From contig NZ_SOAX01000003.1 of assembly GCF_004364635.1 (NCBI RefSeq), positions 125,538 through 189,537 of the forward strand: 64,000 bases of DNA, given 5' to 3'. This DNA comes from Halospina denitrificans. Lineage in GTDB: Bacteria; Pseudomonadota; Gammaproteobacteria; Pseudomonadales; Oleiphilaceae. The notes beneath the pieces were generated by a model. That model had not been told where the DNA came from and searched no databases. It saw nothing but the letters and a program-made list of their open reading frames with translations. Shown here one piece after another: positions 24,980-34,108 of the stretch; the first letter of the stretch is position 1; each line of letters opens with the position of its first letter. Position numbers and translations under genes: made by a program.

Positions 24980-27697
24980 ATGAGCGAAAAAGATCCAGGC
25001 ACTGCCGCGCCCGACAACCTCCCCTGGCACGCGCTAACCTCCCACGAAGCGCTCAAACGCCTTGATAGCAAATTTACTGGCCTCAGCAATGCCGAAAGCA
25101 ACCGCCGCCTGTCCGAACACGGCCCCAACCGGATAAGCAGCGCCCGCACCCGCCCCTGGTGGCAACGCCTCCTTGAGCAGTTCAACAACATCCTGATCAT
25201 CATCCTGATCGTCGCGGCGGTTGCCAGCCTGGGCCTGAGCCATTACGTCGATGCCGGCGCCATCTTCGGGGTGGTGGTGATCGTCGCCCTGATCGGCTTT
25301 ATCCAGGAAGGCAAGGCGGAACAGGCCCTCGAAAGCATCCGTACCATGCTTTCCCCCCGGGCGAATGTGATCCGTGACGGTGCACGTGGCGGAATCCCAG
25401 CAGAGGATCTGGTCCCGGGGGACATTGTCATGGTGGAAAGCGGCGACCGGGTGCCCGCGGATCTGCGCCTGCTCGAAGCCACACGGTTCCGCACGGAGGA
25501 AGCCGCCCTCACCGGAGAATCAACACCAGTCGACAAAAGCGCATCAGCAACCCCTGAGGACGCGGTTCTTGCCGAGCGCACTTCCATGGCCTTTGCCAGT
25601 ACCATCGTGGTCCAGGGAACAGCCCGAGGACTCGTGGTTGAGACGGGTAAGTATACCGAGATTGGCCGCATTTCCGAGATGCTTCGTGGCGTTGAACAGC
25701 TCCGGACGCCCCTTCTGCAGCAGCTTGACCGCGCCGGCCGTGTACTTGCGGCCTTCATCCTTGCGGCGGCTGTAATAACAGCGGTTTTCGGCGTCCTTGT
25801 TCACAACCTGCCAGCAAGTGAGATGTTCATGGCAGCGGTTGGGCTGGCTGTGGCCGCCATTCCGGAAGGCCTTCCCGCCATTGTCACCATCGGCCTGGCG
25901 CTTGGTGTCCAGGCCATGGCTCGTCGCAACGCCATCGTGCGACGCTTGCCCGCCGTGGAAACCCTGGGCTCAATCTCGACCATCTTCTCCGACAAGACGG
26001 GCACCCTGACCCGCAATGAGATGACGGTACGCAGCATATTCCTCCCCGAAGGTGAGTATCAGGTTACGGGTACAGGGTTCGCTCCAGAGGGCCACTTTCA
26101 GGCCAGCAGCACGCAACAGCCCGTTCAGCCGGAGAGCCACCCGCCCCTGCTGCATTTCCTGAAAGTGGGCGTTCTCTGCAATGATTCGGAGCTCGCCCGC
26201 GAGGACGAGCACTGGCGCATTCACGGTGATCCCACCGAAGGCGCGCTGGTGGTTGCCGGCGCCAAGGCCGGCCTCGATGCACGCACCCTCCGCGGCGATC
26301 ACGAGCGCCGGAACGCGATTCCGTTTGAATCCGAACGCAAGTACATGGCGACCGTTCATGAGGTGGACGGCCGGAATCGTCTGCTGGTCAAGGGGGCGCC
26401 TGACCGGCTACTGGAAATGTGTCACCGGGTCCGCACACCGGATGGCGAAGGCGATCTGGATCAGGATCTTTGGCACGAACGGATCCATGCGCTGTCTTCC
26501 CGGGGCCTCCGGGTCCTGGCACTCGCTGAGAAGGATTCAACCCATCTTGAGGGTGAACTCGAGGATGAGCATGCGGAGGATGGGCTTGTGCTCCTGGGGT
26601 TGGTTGGGATGTTCGACCCACCACGGGATGAAGTGATCGAAGCGGTGCAACAGTGTCTTTCCGCCGGCATCCGACCGGTCATGGTAACTGGAGACCACGC
26701 CGCTACCGCCCTCGCCATTGCCAGGCAGCTCGGCTTTGCCCACACAGAGCGAGCGCTTACCGGCAAGGACATTCAACAGATGTCGGACGAGGACCTGGAG
26801 GCCTGCATTCTTGAAGTGGACGTCTTCGCGCGCGCGGCCCCGGAGCACAAGCTGCGCCTGGTCCAGGCCATGCAGGCCCGGGGCGGTGTCTGTGCCATGA
26901 CGGGTGACGGCGTCAATGACGGGCCTGCGCTCAAACGCGCGGACGTGGGTGTTGCCATGGGTGTCCAGGGGACCGAGGCGGCCAAGGACGCGGCCGAGAT
27001 GGTGCTGGCGGACGACAACTTCGCCACCATCGTCAGCGCCATAAGCGAAGGCCGCAAGGTCTACGACAACATCCGCAAGACGATTACCTTCATCCTCCCC
27101 ACCAACGGCGGCCAGGGCCTTGCCATCATGCTGGCCGTCCTGGCCGGCACCACCCTTCCCGTGACCCCGCTTCAGGCGCTCTGGGTCAACATGGTCGTAG
27201 CGGTTACGCTGGGTCTTGCCCTGGCCTTTGAGCCCGCGGAACGGGATATCATGCAGAGACAACCCAGGGATCCCTCAGCTGCCCTTCTGGATGGGTTCCT
27301 GCTGTGGCGGGTCATCTTTGTATCGGCGCTGTTGCTGGTCGGTGTTTTCGGGATATTCACCTGGATCCTGGACTACCGGGGAGGCAGCGAAGCCCTGGCC
27401 CGAGCCGGCGCCGTCAACATGCTGGTTATGGGCAGTGCCGCCTACCTGATCAACAGTCGCTTCCTCAGGAACAACTCCCTGTCGATCCAGGGCATCTTTG
27501 GCAGTGGTCCGGTATGGCTTGCCATTGGGCTGGTCGCGGGCCTGCAGCTCGCCTGGACCTATATTCCCTTCATGCAGATGGTGTTTGGCAGTGAGGCACT
27601 CCCCTTGGCGTATTGGGGGCTCATTCTGGGCGGGAGTCTCCTGCTTTTCCTGATCATCGAGCTGGAAAAATGGCTCCTGCGCCGGCTTCACGCCTAA
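24980..27697 (+). CDS. P-type cation-transporting ATPase (P2-type, Ca2+ or Na+/K+-like)
   Basis: The 905-residue membrane pump has an N-terminal cation-ATPase domain (GLSNAESNRRLSEHGPNRI) and actuator loop TGES. TM4 has the ion-site motif PEGLP, the phosphorylated Asp338 is in SDKTGTLTRNEM, and the nucleotide domain has KGAPDRLLEMC. The hinge MTGDGVNDGPALKRADVGVAMG and a C-terminal helical bundle follow. This matches P2-type Ca2+ or Na+ pumps rather than heavy-metal CPx pumps (no CPC). Ca2+ or Na+ extrusion would suit a halophile, but the ion is not determined. It overlaps the end of the convergent YhaN-like gene by 4 bases. Confidence 0.92.
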   Translation: MSEKDPGTAAPDNLPWHALTSHEALKRLDSKFTGLSNAESNRRLSEHGPNRISSARTRPWWQRLLEQFNNILIIILIVAAVASLGLSHYVDAGAIFGVVVIVALIGFIQEGKAEQALESIRTMLSPRANVIRDGARGGIPAEDLVPGDIVMVESGDRVPADLRLLEATRFRTEEAALTGESTPVDKSASATPEDAVLAERTSMAFASTIVVQGTARGLVVETGKYTEIGRISEMLRGVEQLRTPLLQQLDRAGRVLAAFILAAAVITAVFGVLVHNLPASEMFMAAVGLAVAAIPEGLPAIVTIGLALGVQAMARRNAIVRRLPAVETLGSISTIFSDKTGTLTRNEMTVRSIFLPEGEYQVTGTGFAPEGHFQASSTQQPVQPESHPPLLHFLKVGVLCNDSELAREDEHWRIHGDPTEGALVVAGAKAGLDARTLRGDHERRNAIPFESERKYMATVHEVDGRNRLLVKGAPDRLLEMCHRVRTPDGEGDLDQDLWHERIHALSSRGLRVLALAEKDSTHLEGELEDEHAEDGLVLLGLVGMFDPPRDEVIEAVQQCLSAGIRPVMVTGDHAATALAIARQLGFAHTERALTGKDIQQMSDEDLEACILEVDVFARAAPEHKLRLVQAMQARGGVCAMTGDGVNDGPALKRADVGVAMGVQGTEAAKDAAEMVLADDNFATIVSAISEGRKVYDNIRKTITFILPTNGGQGLAIMLAVLAGTTLPVTPLQALWVNMVVAVTLGLALAFEPAERDIMQRQPRDPSAALLDGFLLWRVIFVSALLLVGVFGIFTWILDYRGGSEALARAGAVNMLVMGSAAYLINSRFLRNNSLSIQGIFGSGPVWLAIGLVAGLQLAWTYIPFMQMVFGSEALPLAYWGLILGGSLLLFLIIELEKWLLRRLHA

Positions 27698-30600
27698 GCC
27701 TCCAGACCGGATTCCAGCCAGGAAACCACGGCCTGGATTTCCCCGGGTGGCGCCAGGTCCCCCGCCCGCCATAGTGTCTGCTGTTCCCTTTGCTCGGGGC
27801 TCAGCGGCTGCTCATCCACAATATGGCCATTCTCCCGGAACCAGTCCTCAAGCTCGTCCGCCTTCGCCTGCTGGAAGCGCGCCACCTTCCGGTCCCTGAG
27901 AGCCTGGATCAGGGCCTCAGCGTCGCCGTTCAGACGATCCGCCTGTTCGGTGACGGCTTCAATGAAGTTGTCCCTGACCACACCCGACGCCTCCAGGGCA
28001 TTACGATCCACCCGTTTGCCCCGGCCACGGGCCCAGAGATCCACCCAGATGCGGCCAATCCGGCAACGCGCCCTGAGCTGACGCGCACGGGCTTGATCCG
28101 GCAGGGCATGCCCGCCCGCGTTGCTGTCCAACAGAAGCTCGAGCTCGCCAAGATGGCGGGTTCGCCAGTGTTCCATCAGATCGTGCAGCAGGGCCAGGTC
28201 GTCGCGCATGATATGGAATAGATGAATGGCGCCGGCATCGAATTCCGGTTGAACAGCCGGGACCCCCAGAAGCACTGCATAATCTTCCGGCGTTCGGGAT
28301 TCCGGCTCGGGGATTGGCTGCGTCGCCGGAACGGCATACTGCTCCGGCTCCTGCCTCTCCCCATGTCGCCCGGCCAGCAGATCCAGGTGGTTAATGGAAC
28401 GGCCCAGAGCACGTTCCCAGCGCCCAACGTCGGCTGGTTCCGCGGACAGGTAGATCACCTGGCGCCCCTCGTCATCCACCAGTGCCTGAAGATTGTGCAC
28501 AATGGCGTCAAAGCGCTCCGGGTCGGAGGTGGTCAGCGCCTCATCGAGGAAGATCGGCAAGGCCTCGCGGCCGCCCTCCTGAACGCTGGTCCAGGCCAGG
28601 CGGACGGCAAGAAAGAGCTGCATCCGGGTGCCCGTGGACAGGTGATCCGGGCGCTGCAGAAGTCCCTGGACGGTATCCCGAACCTCGATACGGCCACTCT
28701 CACCCACAACCAGGTCATAACGATTGTGGGTGAACCGGGCCAGGCGGTCCCGTGCATCGGCAAGAACGGCGGGCTGATGCTCGGTGCGGTGCTCCTCGGT
28801 CACGTCAGAAAGCAGGAACTGGCCCGCCTCCGCGACCATGGCCTGGTTCCAGGCATCCTCCAGGGCATCCCTGGCGCGGTCGGCCGACAGCCTTGCCTGC
28901 TCCAGGTCCCGGTTACGGCCGGTCTCGTCGAGCCGGGCCTTCAACTCCGAGCGCTGGTTGCGCAGGGTCTCCAGCTCCCCCGCCCGTTCACGGGCATCCG
29001 TGAGGCGACGGTTCAGCTCGGTTTCCTGCCCCTCCATGGCAAGTGTCTGCAGCTCGGACCCCGTTTCAAGTCGGTCGAGGCGATCCTGCTCCAGCACCTG
29101 GGCTTTCCGGAACTCATCCCTGGCCTGCCGATATTCCGTGAGCTGGTTGCAGTAATCAGTGAGGGACTGACGGTTACCGGGTTCCAGTCCCGCCCTCTGG
29201 TACAGTTCCTCCAGCGCCTGACTTGCCTCGTCAATCTGCCGTTCAAGCCGGTTGATCTCATCCTTTGCCCTGGCGTGTTCCCGTTCCGCTTCACGAAGAC
29301 GCGCCGCTCGCGACTCCAGGGCCTGAAAGTGGCTTTTTACCGTGGCGATATCCGCAGCGGCCTCCAGTTCGGCCCCGTACCGCGCCAGCACTGCCCCAAC
29401 CCGTTCCAGATGGGCCTGCATCTGCGCCTGGAGCCGCTCCATGCGGTTCTGGATCTCCGCCCGCTGGGCACGGGCCTGCATCAATTCCGAGGCCAGCTGC
29501 ACAAACCAGGCAATGCCCTCGGCGGTCATCTCCGGATCAAAACCCACTTGCCGCGCCAGGTTGGCCTTTTCATCCTCGAGCGCCGCCACCGAGTCCCGGA
29601 GGGTCGCCAGTTCCTCCTGCCGTTCTGCGTGTTGCCTGGCGCGCGAAAGCTGCAGCTGCCCTTCAGCAATATCAGTCTCGAGGGCCTTCAGGCGATCAGC
29701 AACCGCCCCGGGCTCCCATGAATCCGGCGGATCCAGATCCTGCTCCAGCGCCCGTTGACGGGCCTGCTGGCGCTCGATGCCCATCCCCCGGAACTGCCAC
29801 AGGGACCAGCCCGCACCTACGGCGGCAACCAACGCCAGGGCCATTGCGGGGTACGCGGCGTCCCACAGAATGCCCGAAATCGTCGCAGCCAGGGCCGCTA
29901 CCAGGGCTGTGCCTGCCCCCAGGAGCAGATGCTGGAAACGACTCGGCTCAAGCTGACGCAGCCAGCGGCTGAGCTCCCTGGCCATGGTGCGCTGCCCCTC
30001 GATCACCGATTCATCGGGAGTCTCGACACCGGCCTCGGGCTGGAGGGCCTCAAGACGGCGCCGTTTCTCACGCAGTCGTTCAGACAGGCGTGTCGCCTGC
30101 GCCACCGCATCAGGATGAAGTGCCGGCTCATCATCGGCCGTTGGGTGCAGACTGGCGACGGCCTCCTGCTCCCGGGCCCTGGCACGGTCCAGAGTGCCCT
30201 GCTGTTCGGTGAGCTTGGCGGCACAGTGCCCGGCCTCCTCAAGATTTTCCCGGCAGGCCTCGATGTCTTCTTCGGCCGGTGCCGCCTCCGCCAGCCCTGT
30301 GTCCACCATCGCCTGGGACGCACGGGAACGGGCTTGTTCAGCCTCACGATGCTCATTGCGGAGCTTATCAAGCTGGTCCTCAAGCCCCTGCAATCGTCTG
30401 GTTTCATCTCCATGCAGGCGTTCCATCGCCTCTGGAAAGCGATGCAGGAGGGTTTCAGCCTCGGATCGCTGCTGCCGCGCTTTCAACAAGGCAATGGCAT
30501 TCTCGATGGCGGCCGCTTCCTGACTGGCTGCTTCCGCGCTTCTGATCCGCTCCTCCAATGCCGGCAGCTGCTCCCTTTGGCGCTCAAGGGCGTCATACTG

Positions 30601-31113
30601 CTGATGGATGGTGCGCAGCTGCTTTTCGCGCTCACGCACCTCCCGTTCGTGGCTTTGCCCATGCCTTGGGCCCACATTGAAGAGCGGATCCCGACGAACC
30701 GCCTCAAGGTCAAAGCCGCCGGCAAGCTCCCGCCTCAACTGGTCCAGAATTGCAGCTTCCGTCTGCCCCTCCTCAAGCAGGTCCGCCATGGAAAGCCAGT
30801 AACAATGGACGAATTCCGTCTCCGGCAGCGCGGGCGGCTCCACGGACTGGCCGTTTTTATGCCACACCACCTGACGACCCGTTCGGGTCACCACCAGCCG
30901 ATCCGTGCCGGCCAGGAAGGTCGCCTGAAGGGTTAGCGCGCCCTCATCAGTCGCCGTATGGGGATCAATCAGGTGGTGCAGAGCCCGCACGAGGCTGCTT
31001 TTTCCCGAGGCGTTCGGGCCGGTGATAAGGTTCAGGCCGGGATCAAAACCCTCCAGGCTGATTCCTTCGCTGATGCCAGGCAGGTGCGTGACTCGGAGTT
31101 GTAACAGCTTCAT
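27694..31113 (-). CDS. SMC/Rad50-like ATPase (YhaN/SbcC-like)
   Basis: The 1139-residue protein has an N-terminal P-loop GPNASGKSSL (about residue 33), long coiled coils (about 150-880) and a central pair of hydrophobic helices (LLLGAGTALVAALAATISG). The C-terminal ABC half has STGTRMQLFLAVRLAW and Walker B LPIFLDEALTT. The mid-protein hydrophobic stretch is a feature I associate with Bacillus YhaN rather than SbcC. An extra ~230-residue tail follows the ATPase half. It is coupled (ATGA overlap) to the metallophosphoesterase gene upstream. Together they should form a Mre11/Rad50-type nuclease complex acting on DNA ends or hairpins. Confidence 0.82.
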   Translation of the reverse strand: MKLLQLRVTHLPGISEGISLEGFDPGLNLITGPNASGKSSLVRALHHLIDPHTATDEGALTLQATFLAGTDRLVVTRTGRQVVWHKNGQSVEPPALPETEFVHCYWLSMADLLEEGQTEAAILDQLRRELAGGFDLEAVRRDPLFNVGPRHGQSHEREVREREKQLRTIHQQYDALERQREQLPALEERIRSAEAASQEAAAIENAIALLKARQQRSEAETLLHRFPEAMERLHGDETRRLQGLEDQLDKLRNEHREAEQARSRASQAMVDTGLAEAAPAEEDIEACRENLEEAGHCAAKLTEQQGTLDRARAREQEAVASLHPTADDEPALHPDAVAQATRLSERLREKRRRLEALQPEAGVETPDESVIEGQRTMARELSRWLRQLEPSRFQHLLLGAGTALVAALAATISGILWDAAYPAMALALVAAVGAGWSLWQFRGMGIERQQARQRALEQDLDPPDSWEPGAVADRLKALETDIAEGQLQLSRARQHAERQEELATLRDSVAALEDEKANLARQVGFDPEMTAEGIAWFVQLASELMQARAQRAEIQNRMERLQAQMQAHLERVGAVLARYGAELEAAADIATVKSHFQALESRAARLREAEREHARAKDEINRLERQIDEASQALEELYQRAGLEPGNRQSLTDYCNQLTEYRQARDEFRKAQVLEQDRLDRLETGSELQTLAMEGQETELNRRLTDARERAGELETLRNQRSELKARLDETGRNRDLEQARLSADRARDALEDAWNQAMVAEAGQFLLSDVTEEHRTEHQPAVLADARDRLARFTHNRYDLVVGESGRIEVRDTVQGLLQRPDHLSTGTRMQLFLAVRLAWTSVQEGGREALPIFLDEALTTSDPERFDAIVHNLQALVDDEGRQVIYLSAEPADVGRWERALGRSINHLDLLAGRHGERQEPEQYAVPATQPIPEPESRTPEDYAVLLGVPAVQPEFDAGAIHLFHIMRDDLALLHDLMEHWRTRHLGELELLLDSNAGGHALPDQARARQLRARCRIGRIWVDLWARGRGKRVDRNALEASGVVRDNFIEAVTEQADRLNGDAEALIQALRDRKVARFQQAKADELEDWFRENGHIVDEQPLSPEQREQQTLWRAGDLAPPGEIQAVVSWLESGLEA

Positions 31114-32384
31114 TGCTCTTCCGCCCCCTGCGCCAGCATCTGCTCCAGTGCCCGGGTGCCGGCCTGATGCAACCAGTCGGCGATCATGGCGTCGTCCGGC
31201 CCGTCAGTGCCCAGCGGCTGCCACCAGGACCGATCGATCCGCGGCTTCATCTGCTCGCGTGCCCGATTGATCAGGCTGCGGCGCTCGGGGTCCTCCGACG
31301 GCCTGGCAAGAACCTGGAGGCGGTGGGCCATGAGGCCGGCGGGATCAGAGCGTTGGGCCAGCACCTCAATGCTGAGCTCGGGTTCGGTCGCGTAGGCCAG
31401 GTGCTCGACGAAGTAATGGATGTTGCCCTGCCCGGCATGGATCGTATCGAGGTTTTCCCGCTCCAGGAGTCGCCGAACATCACCCGCCAGAGCCGTACGG
31501 CCCGCCAGGGTAATGCGCAGTGCCACAGCTTCAGGTGGGAGACCCCGTTGAGTGAATGCCGCATCCCGTTCGTTGACGGCACCGATCAGCCGCTCACGCG
31601 CCTCTTCGGTCGAAGCCAGTGCCGTCAGATCCACCGTCAGTCGCTCCCATTGCAATGGCGCGATCAGCCATTGTTCCAGTGACCGGATCGCGCCACCCTC
31701 AACGCGCAGGAGCCAGGGTCCTCTGGGGCCGGATTCACCGGGATCCAGACCCGTAGCGGAGCCGAGATAACCATTAAGGTGGGACGCACTGAGGGCATCA
31801 GGCTTGTGGATGTGGCCCAGCATCCAGCCATCGAGTGGCGCCGCATCCAGCTCCGCAGAGCTGACAGGGGCATAGACACTGGCGGGCTGGTCCCGGTCCG
31901 CGTGCAGCAGGCCCAGGTTGGGGCCGGGACCGGGCGTGAATTCATGGCCCTGGAGCGGGCTTGCGGTAACCTGGCGCTGGGGGAAGGACCAGCCGTGGAG
32001 GGTCAGGCGCTCACTGCCCGCCGCCAGTTCCGCCGTCTGCCACTGCCCACCACGACCGAGCAGCTCAAAGCCCTGGATCTGGTCCGCCAGCCGGGGCAGT
32101 ACACGAACATCATGGTTGCCCACAATACCCAGAACGCGGATACCGGCGCCGGTCAGGCGTTCAACGCCGCGTGAAAGCTCCCGATAGGCTTCAAAGAAGT
32201 CATCCTCGTCCTCGACCACGTCCCCGGCAAGGACCACCGCGTCTACCTCGCTCGTGATCGCCTGCTCCACGATGCGATGCCAGACACCGGTGGCCCCGAG
32301 GTCACTGGCGCGCCCGGTGAGTTCATCCGGCAATCGGCTGGGCGCCGCTCCCAAATGAAGGTCACCGACTGCTAGAATCTGCAT
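31110..32384 (-). CDS. SbcD/Mre11-like metallophosphoesterase (YhaO-like)
   Basis: The 424-residue nuclease has the calcineurin-type motifs: VGDLHLG at the N terminus, VVLAGDVVED, GIVGNHDVR and LGHIHKPDAL, which together build the two-metal site. The start at 32384 gives MQILAVGDLHLG. It precedes and overlaps the Rad50-like gene by four bases, the standard arrangement for SbcCD-type complexes. Cytoplasmic, DNA repair is the expected role; defence against foreign DNA is a less supported alternative. Confidence 0.85.
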   Translation of the reverse strand: MQILAVGDLHLGAAPSRLPDELTGRASDLGATGVWHRIVEQAITSEVDAVVLAGDVVEDEDDFFEAYRELSRGVERLTGAGIRVLGIVGNHDVRVLPRLADQIQGFELLGRGGQWQTAELAAGSERLTLHGWSFPQRQVTASPLQGHEFTPGPGPNLGLLHADRDQPASVYAPVSSAELDAAPLDGWMLGHIHKPDALSASHLNGYLGSATGLDPGESGPRGPWLLRVEGGAIRSLEQWLIAPLQWERLTVDLTALASTEEARERLIGAVNERDAAFTQRGLPPEAVALRITLAGRTALAGDVRRLLERENLDTIHAGQGNIHYFVEHLAYATEPELSIEVLAQRSDPAGLMAHRLQVLARPSEDPERRSLINRAREQMKPRIDRSWWQPLGTDGPDDAMIADWLHQAGTRALEQMLAQGAEEQ

Positions 32385-32494
32385 GGCCATGATCACTCCC
32401 TGCTGTCAGTAGCGGCCGCGTTGCGGGCGGCTATCCCGCTGCCACGAGAGTGTACCGGGTCACGCCGGTTTTTCGAAACGCAAGGACCATCCCA

Positions 32495-33250
32495 ATGCCA
32501 TCTCAGCCAACTGCGGATGCCACACCCAGCATGAGCTTTGCCGACCTGAGGCGTCGTTTCGGGTTCCGCAGCATTGCCATCGGCAATTGGGTTACCCGCG
32601 AGGAACAGGCAAAGGCCGCCGTCCAGTTCCAACGCGCCCTGGAAGACCTGATGCAGCTCCTTGGCGGCCCGGAACAGCTCGTCTCCCTGCGCGGCAGCCT
32701 CACGCTGAATTACGGAACCGGCGGTCAGCCCGGCGTGGCTGCCCACTACGAACCTGCCCGGCGGTGTCTGGCCCTGGCCAAGAACGCCGGCCCTGGAAGC
32801 CTTGCCCACGAATGGTTTCACGCCCTTGACCATTACCTGGCGGACAAGGCGTTCCGGGGGGTTTCGACCGGCACTTTTGCTTCCCGCGCCTGGCTGGATA
32901 ACGCCGAGCCAATCCAGCATCCGTTGAACCAGCTACTCAGGGCCTGCTTCCACGCGGTGATCCTCAGCGAGAACGGTGAGCACCCAAGCGAGCTGTTCAA
33001 CGCGTCCGCCGGGATGGATTCACAGCTCCATACCCATTACTACAGCAAACCGGAAGAGCTCTGCGCACGCGCCTTTGAAGCCTTTGTTCAGGACACCGCA
33101 CCCCGGAACGCATTCCTGGTCAGGGGCACCCGGGCAACCCGGGAGGCCGAACTGGGCCTTTACCCGAAACCACCCCAGCGGGGCCAGATCAACCAGGCAT
33201 TCGCCACCTACTTTGCCAGCCTTGGCAGAGCACTCCACAAAACCGGCTAA
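32495..33250 (+). CDS. CLCA_X-type protein with HExxH motif
   Basis: The 251-residue protein has no signal peptide. Its core, VAAHYEPARRCLALAKNAGPGSLAHEWFHALDHYL, has an HEWFH zinc-protease signature (His105-His109) and strongly recalls the LPD1 domain of large polyvalent phage and plasmid proteins. I believe it belongs to the family named CLCA_X in databases, which has no established function. AAGGA lies 9 bases before the ATG at 32495. Peptidase activity is inference from the HExxH helix; a structural role is possible. Confidence 0.65.
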   Translation: MPSQPTADATPSMSFADLRRRFGFRSIAIGNWVTREEQAKAAVQFQRALEDLMQLLGGPEQLVSLRGSLTLNYGTGGQPGVAAHYEPARRCLALAKNAGPGSLAHEWFHALDHYLADKAFRGVSTGTFASRAWLDNAEPIQHPLNQLLRACFHAVILSENGEHPSELFNASAGMDSQLHTHYYSKPEELCARAFEAFVQDTAPRNAFLVRGTRATREAELGLYPKPPQRGQINQAFATYFASLGRALHKTG

Positions 33251-33337
33251 CAGGTGACATGGTTCGCCAGTGATTGACCGCTTTTTCAATCCGCTGATAA
33301 TTTAATCCACTTACCTGCCACCCACTCCAGAGGCCCC

Positions 33338-33661
33338 ATGACCGCGATCCCGAAAGAAGCTGTCTCCGTTGCTGGTGATGACGTTACCGTAGACGCCGAG
33401 GTGCTGGCACCCCGGCTGGGCCTTTCCGTGACAGCGCTGCAACAGGCCATGAACGAGGGAAAGGTTCGTACGCTTGTTGAACGCGGTGAAGATGAAGATG
33501 CTGGGCGTATGCGACTGACGTTCCGGTACGGGGGCATCCAGTTTTCCGTGATGCGGGAGCCGGGTGGGCAGCTGCATGAAACCGAACCACCGCCGCCGGA
33601 GCGCCGGCCTGTTCGCCCTTCCCTCATGCAGCTGATGGATTCGGACAGCGGGGACCACTGA
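33338..33661 (+). CDS. DUF6522-family protein
   Basis: The 107-residue protein has the pattern VTVDAEVLAPRLGLSVTALQ then MNEGKVRTLVERGEDEDAGRMRLTFRYG, which I recall as DUF6522. The central acidic segment (ERGEDEDAGR) and a short beta-rich C-terminal half are typical. No known function and no catalytic motif. It stands alone, with a gap of 87 bases to the HExxH gene upstream. Confidence 0.65.
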   Translation: MTAIPKEAVSVAGDDVTVDAEVLAPRLGLSVTALQQAMNEGKVRTLVERGEDEDAGRMRLTFRYGGIQFSVMREPGGQLHETEPPPPERRPVRPSLMQLMDSDSGDH

Positions 33662-33869
33662 GCCCTCTTACGACGCCCAGAGCGCCATCGCCTCCTCGGT
33701 CACCATGGCATGGCGTCGCGCGAGGGCCTTGCGGGCGGAAGCTGCTCTCCGCCCGTAGTAGCCCATTACTCCGAAGCTGGTCGACCAGCAATCCGAACTT
33801 GCTCATCGGGAATCGGTGCTCATCCGGAAACGGGAAACTGTAATTCGGATGATGAACAATCGGCACCAT
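33624..33869 (-). pseudogene. Remnant of a histone-deacetylase-family (acetoin utilization type) gene
   Basis: The minus strand from 33869 reads MVPIVHHPNYSFPFPDEHRF and then PMSKFGLLVDQLRSNGLL, closely resembling the start of bacterial class II histone-deacetylase-like proteins, which are about 300 residues. After roughly 40 residues the similarity is lost and the frame ends. It overlaps the 3' end of the DUF6522 gene on the opposite strand. This is most likely the 5' scrap of a deleted gene. The rest of 33870-34045 shows no gene. Confidence 0.5.
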
Positions 33870-34045
33870 TAACTCACCTGGAAACACCAACTGGAAGGCC
33901 CCACAGGAGCTTTGTCAGATAATTATACACGCAGGATCGAAAGCAGGCTCATGACGCATTCGGGTGTCGACTTTCTTTACAGACGTACTCCATCGCAAGC
34001 GACAAAACTAGGCTTTTACCTTTTAAATCCGCCACATAAAATTTC

Positions 34046-34061
34046 TGGCACCCTTCATGCT
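34046..34061 (+). promoter_or_regulatory. Sigma-54-type promoter of the PEP-CTERM gene
   Basis: TGGCACCCTTCATGCT matches the -24/-12 consensus TGGCAC-N5-TTGCT except for one base. GG and GC are separated by exactly ten bases as required. Initiation about 12 bases downstream gives a leader of roughly 37 bases before the ATG at 34109. PEP-CTERM genes are known to be controlled by RpoN with PrsK/PrsR-type regulators in some species. Confidence 0.65.
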
Positions 34062-34108
34062 TAGATTGCGCGGTCATTAACAATGGTTCATACGAAGGGA
34101 GTACCACC

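Noticed and set aside
28222-30936. Two long rightward open frames over the YhaN-like gene
   Set aside because: Rich in Pro/Arg/Gly without motifs; the opposite strand encodes a complete SMC-type ATPase.
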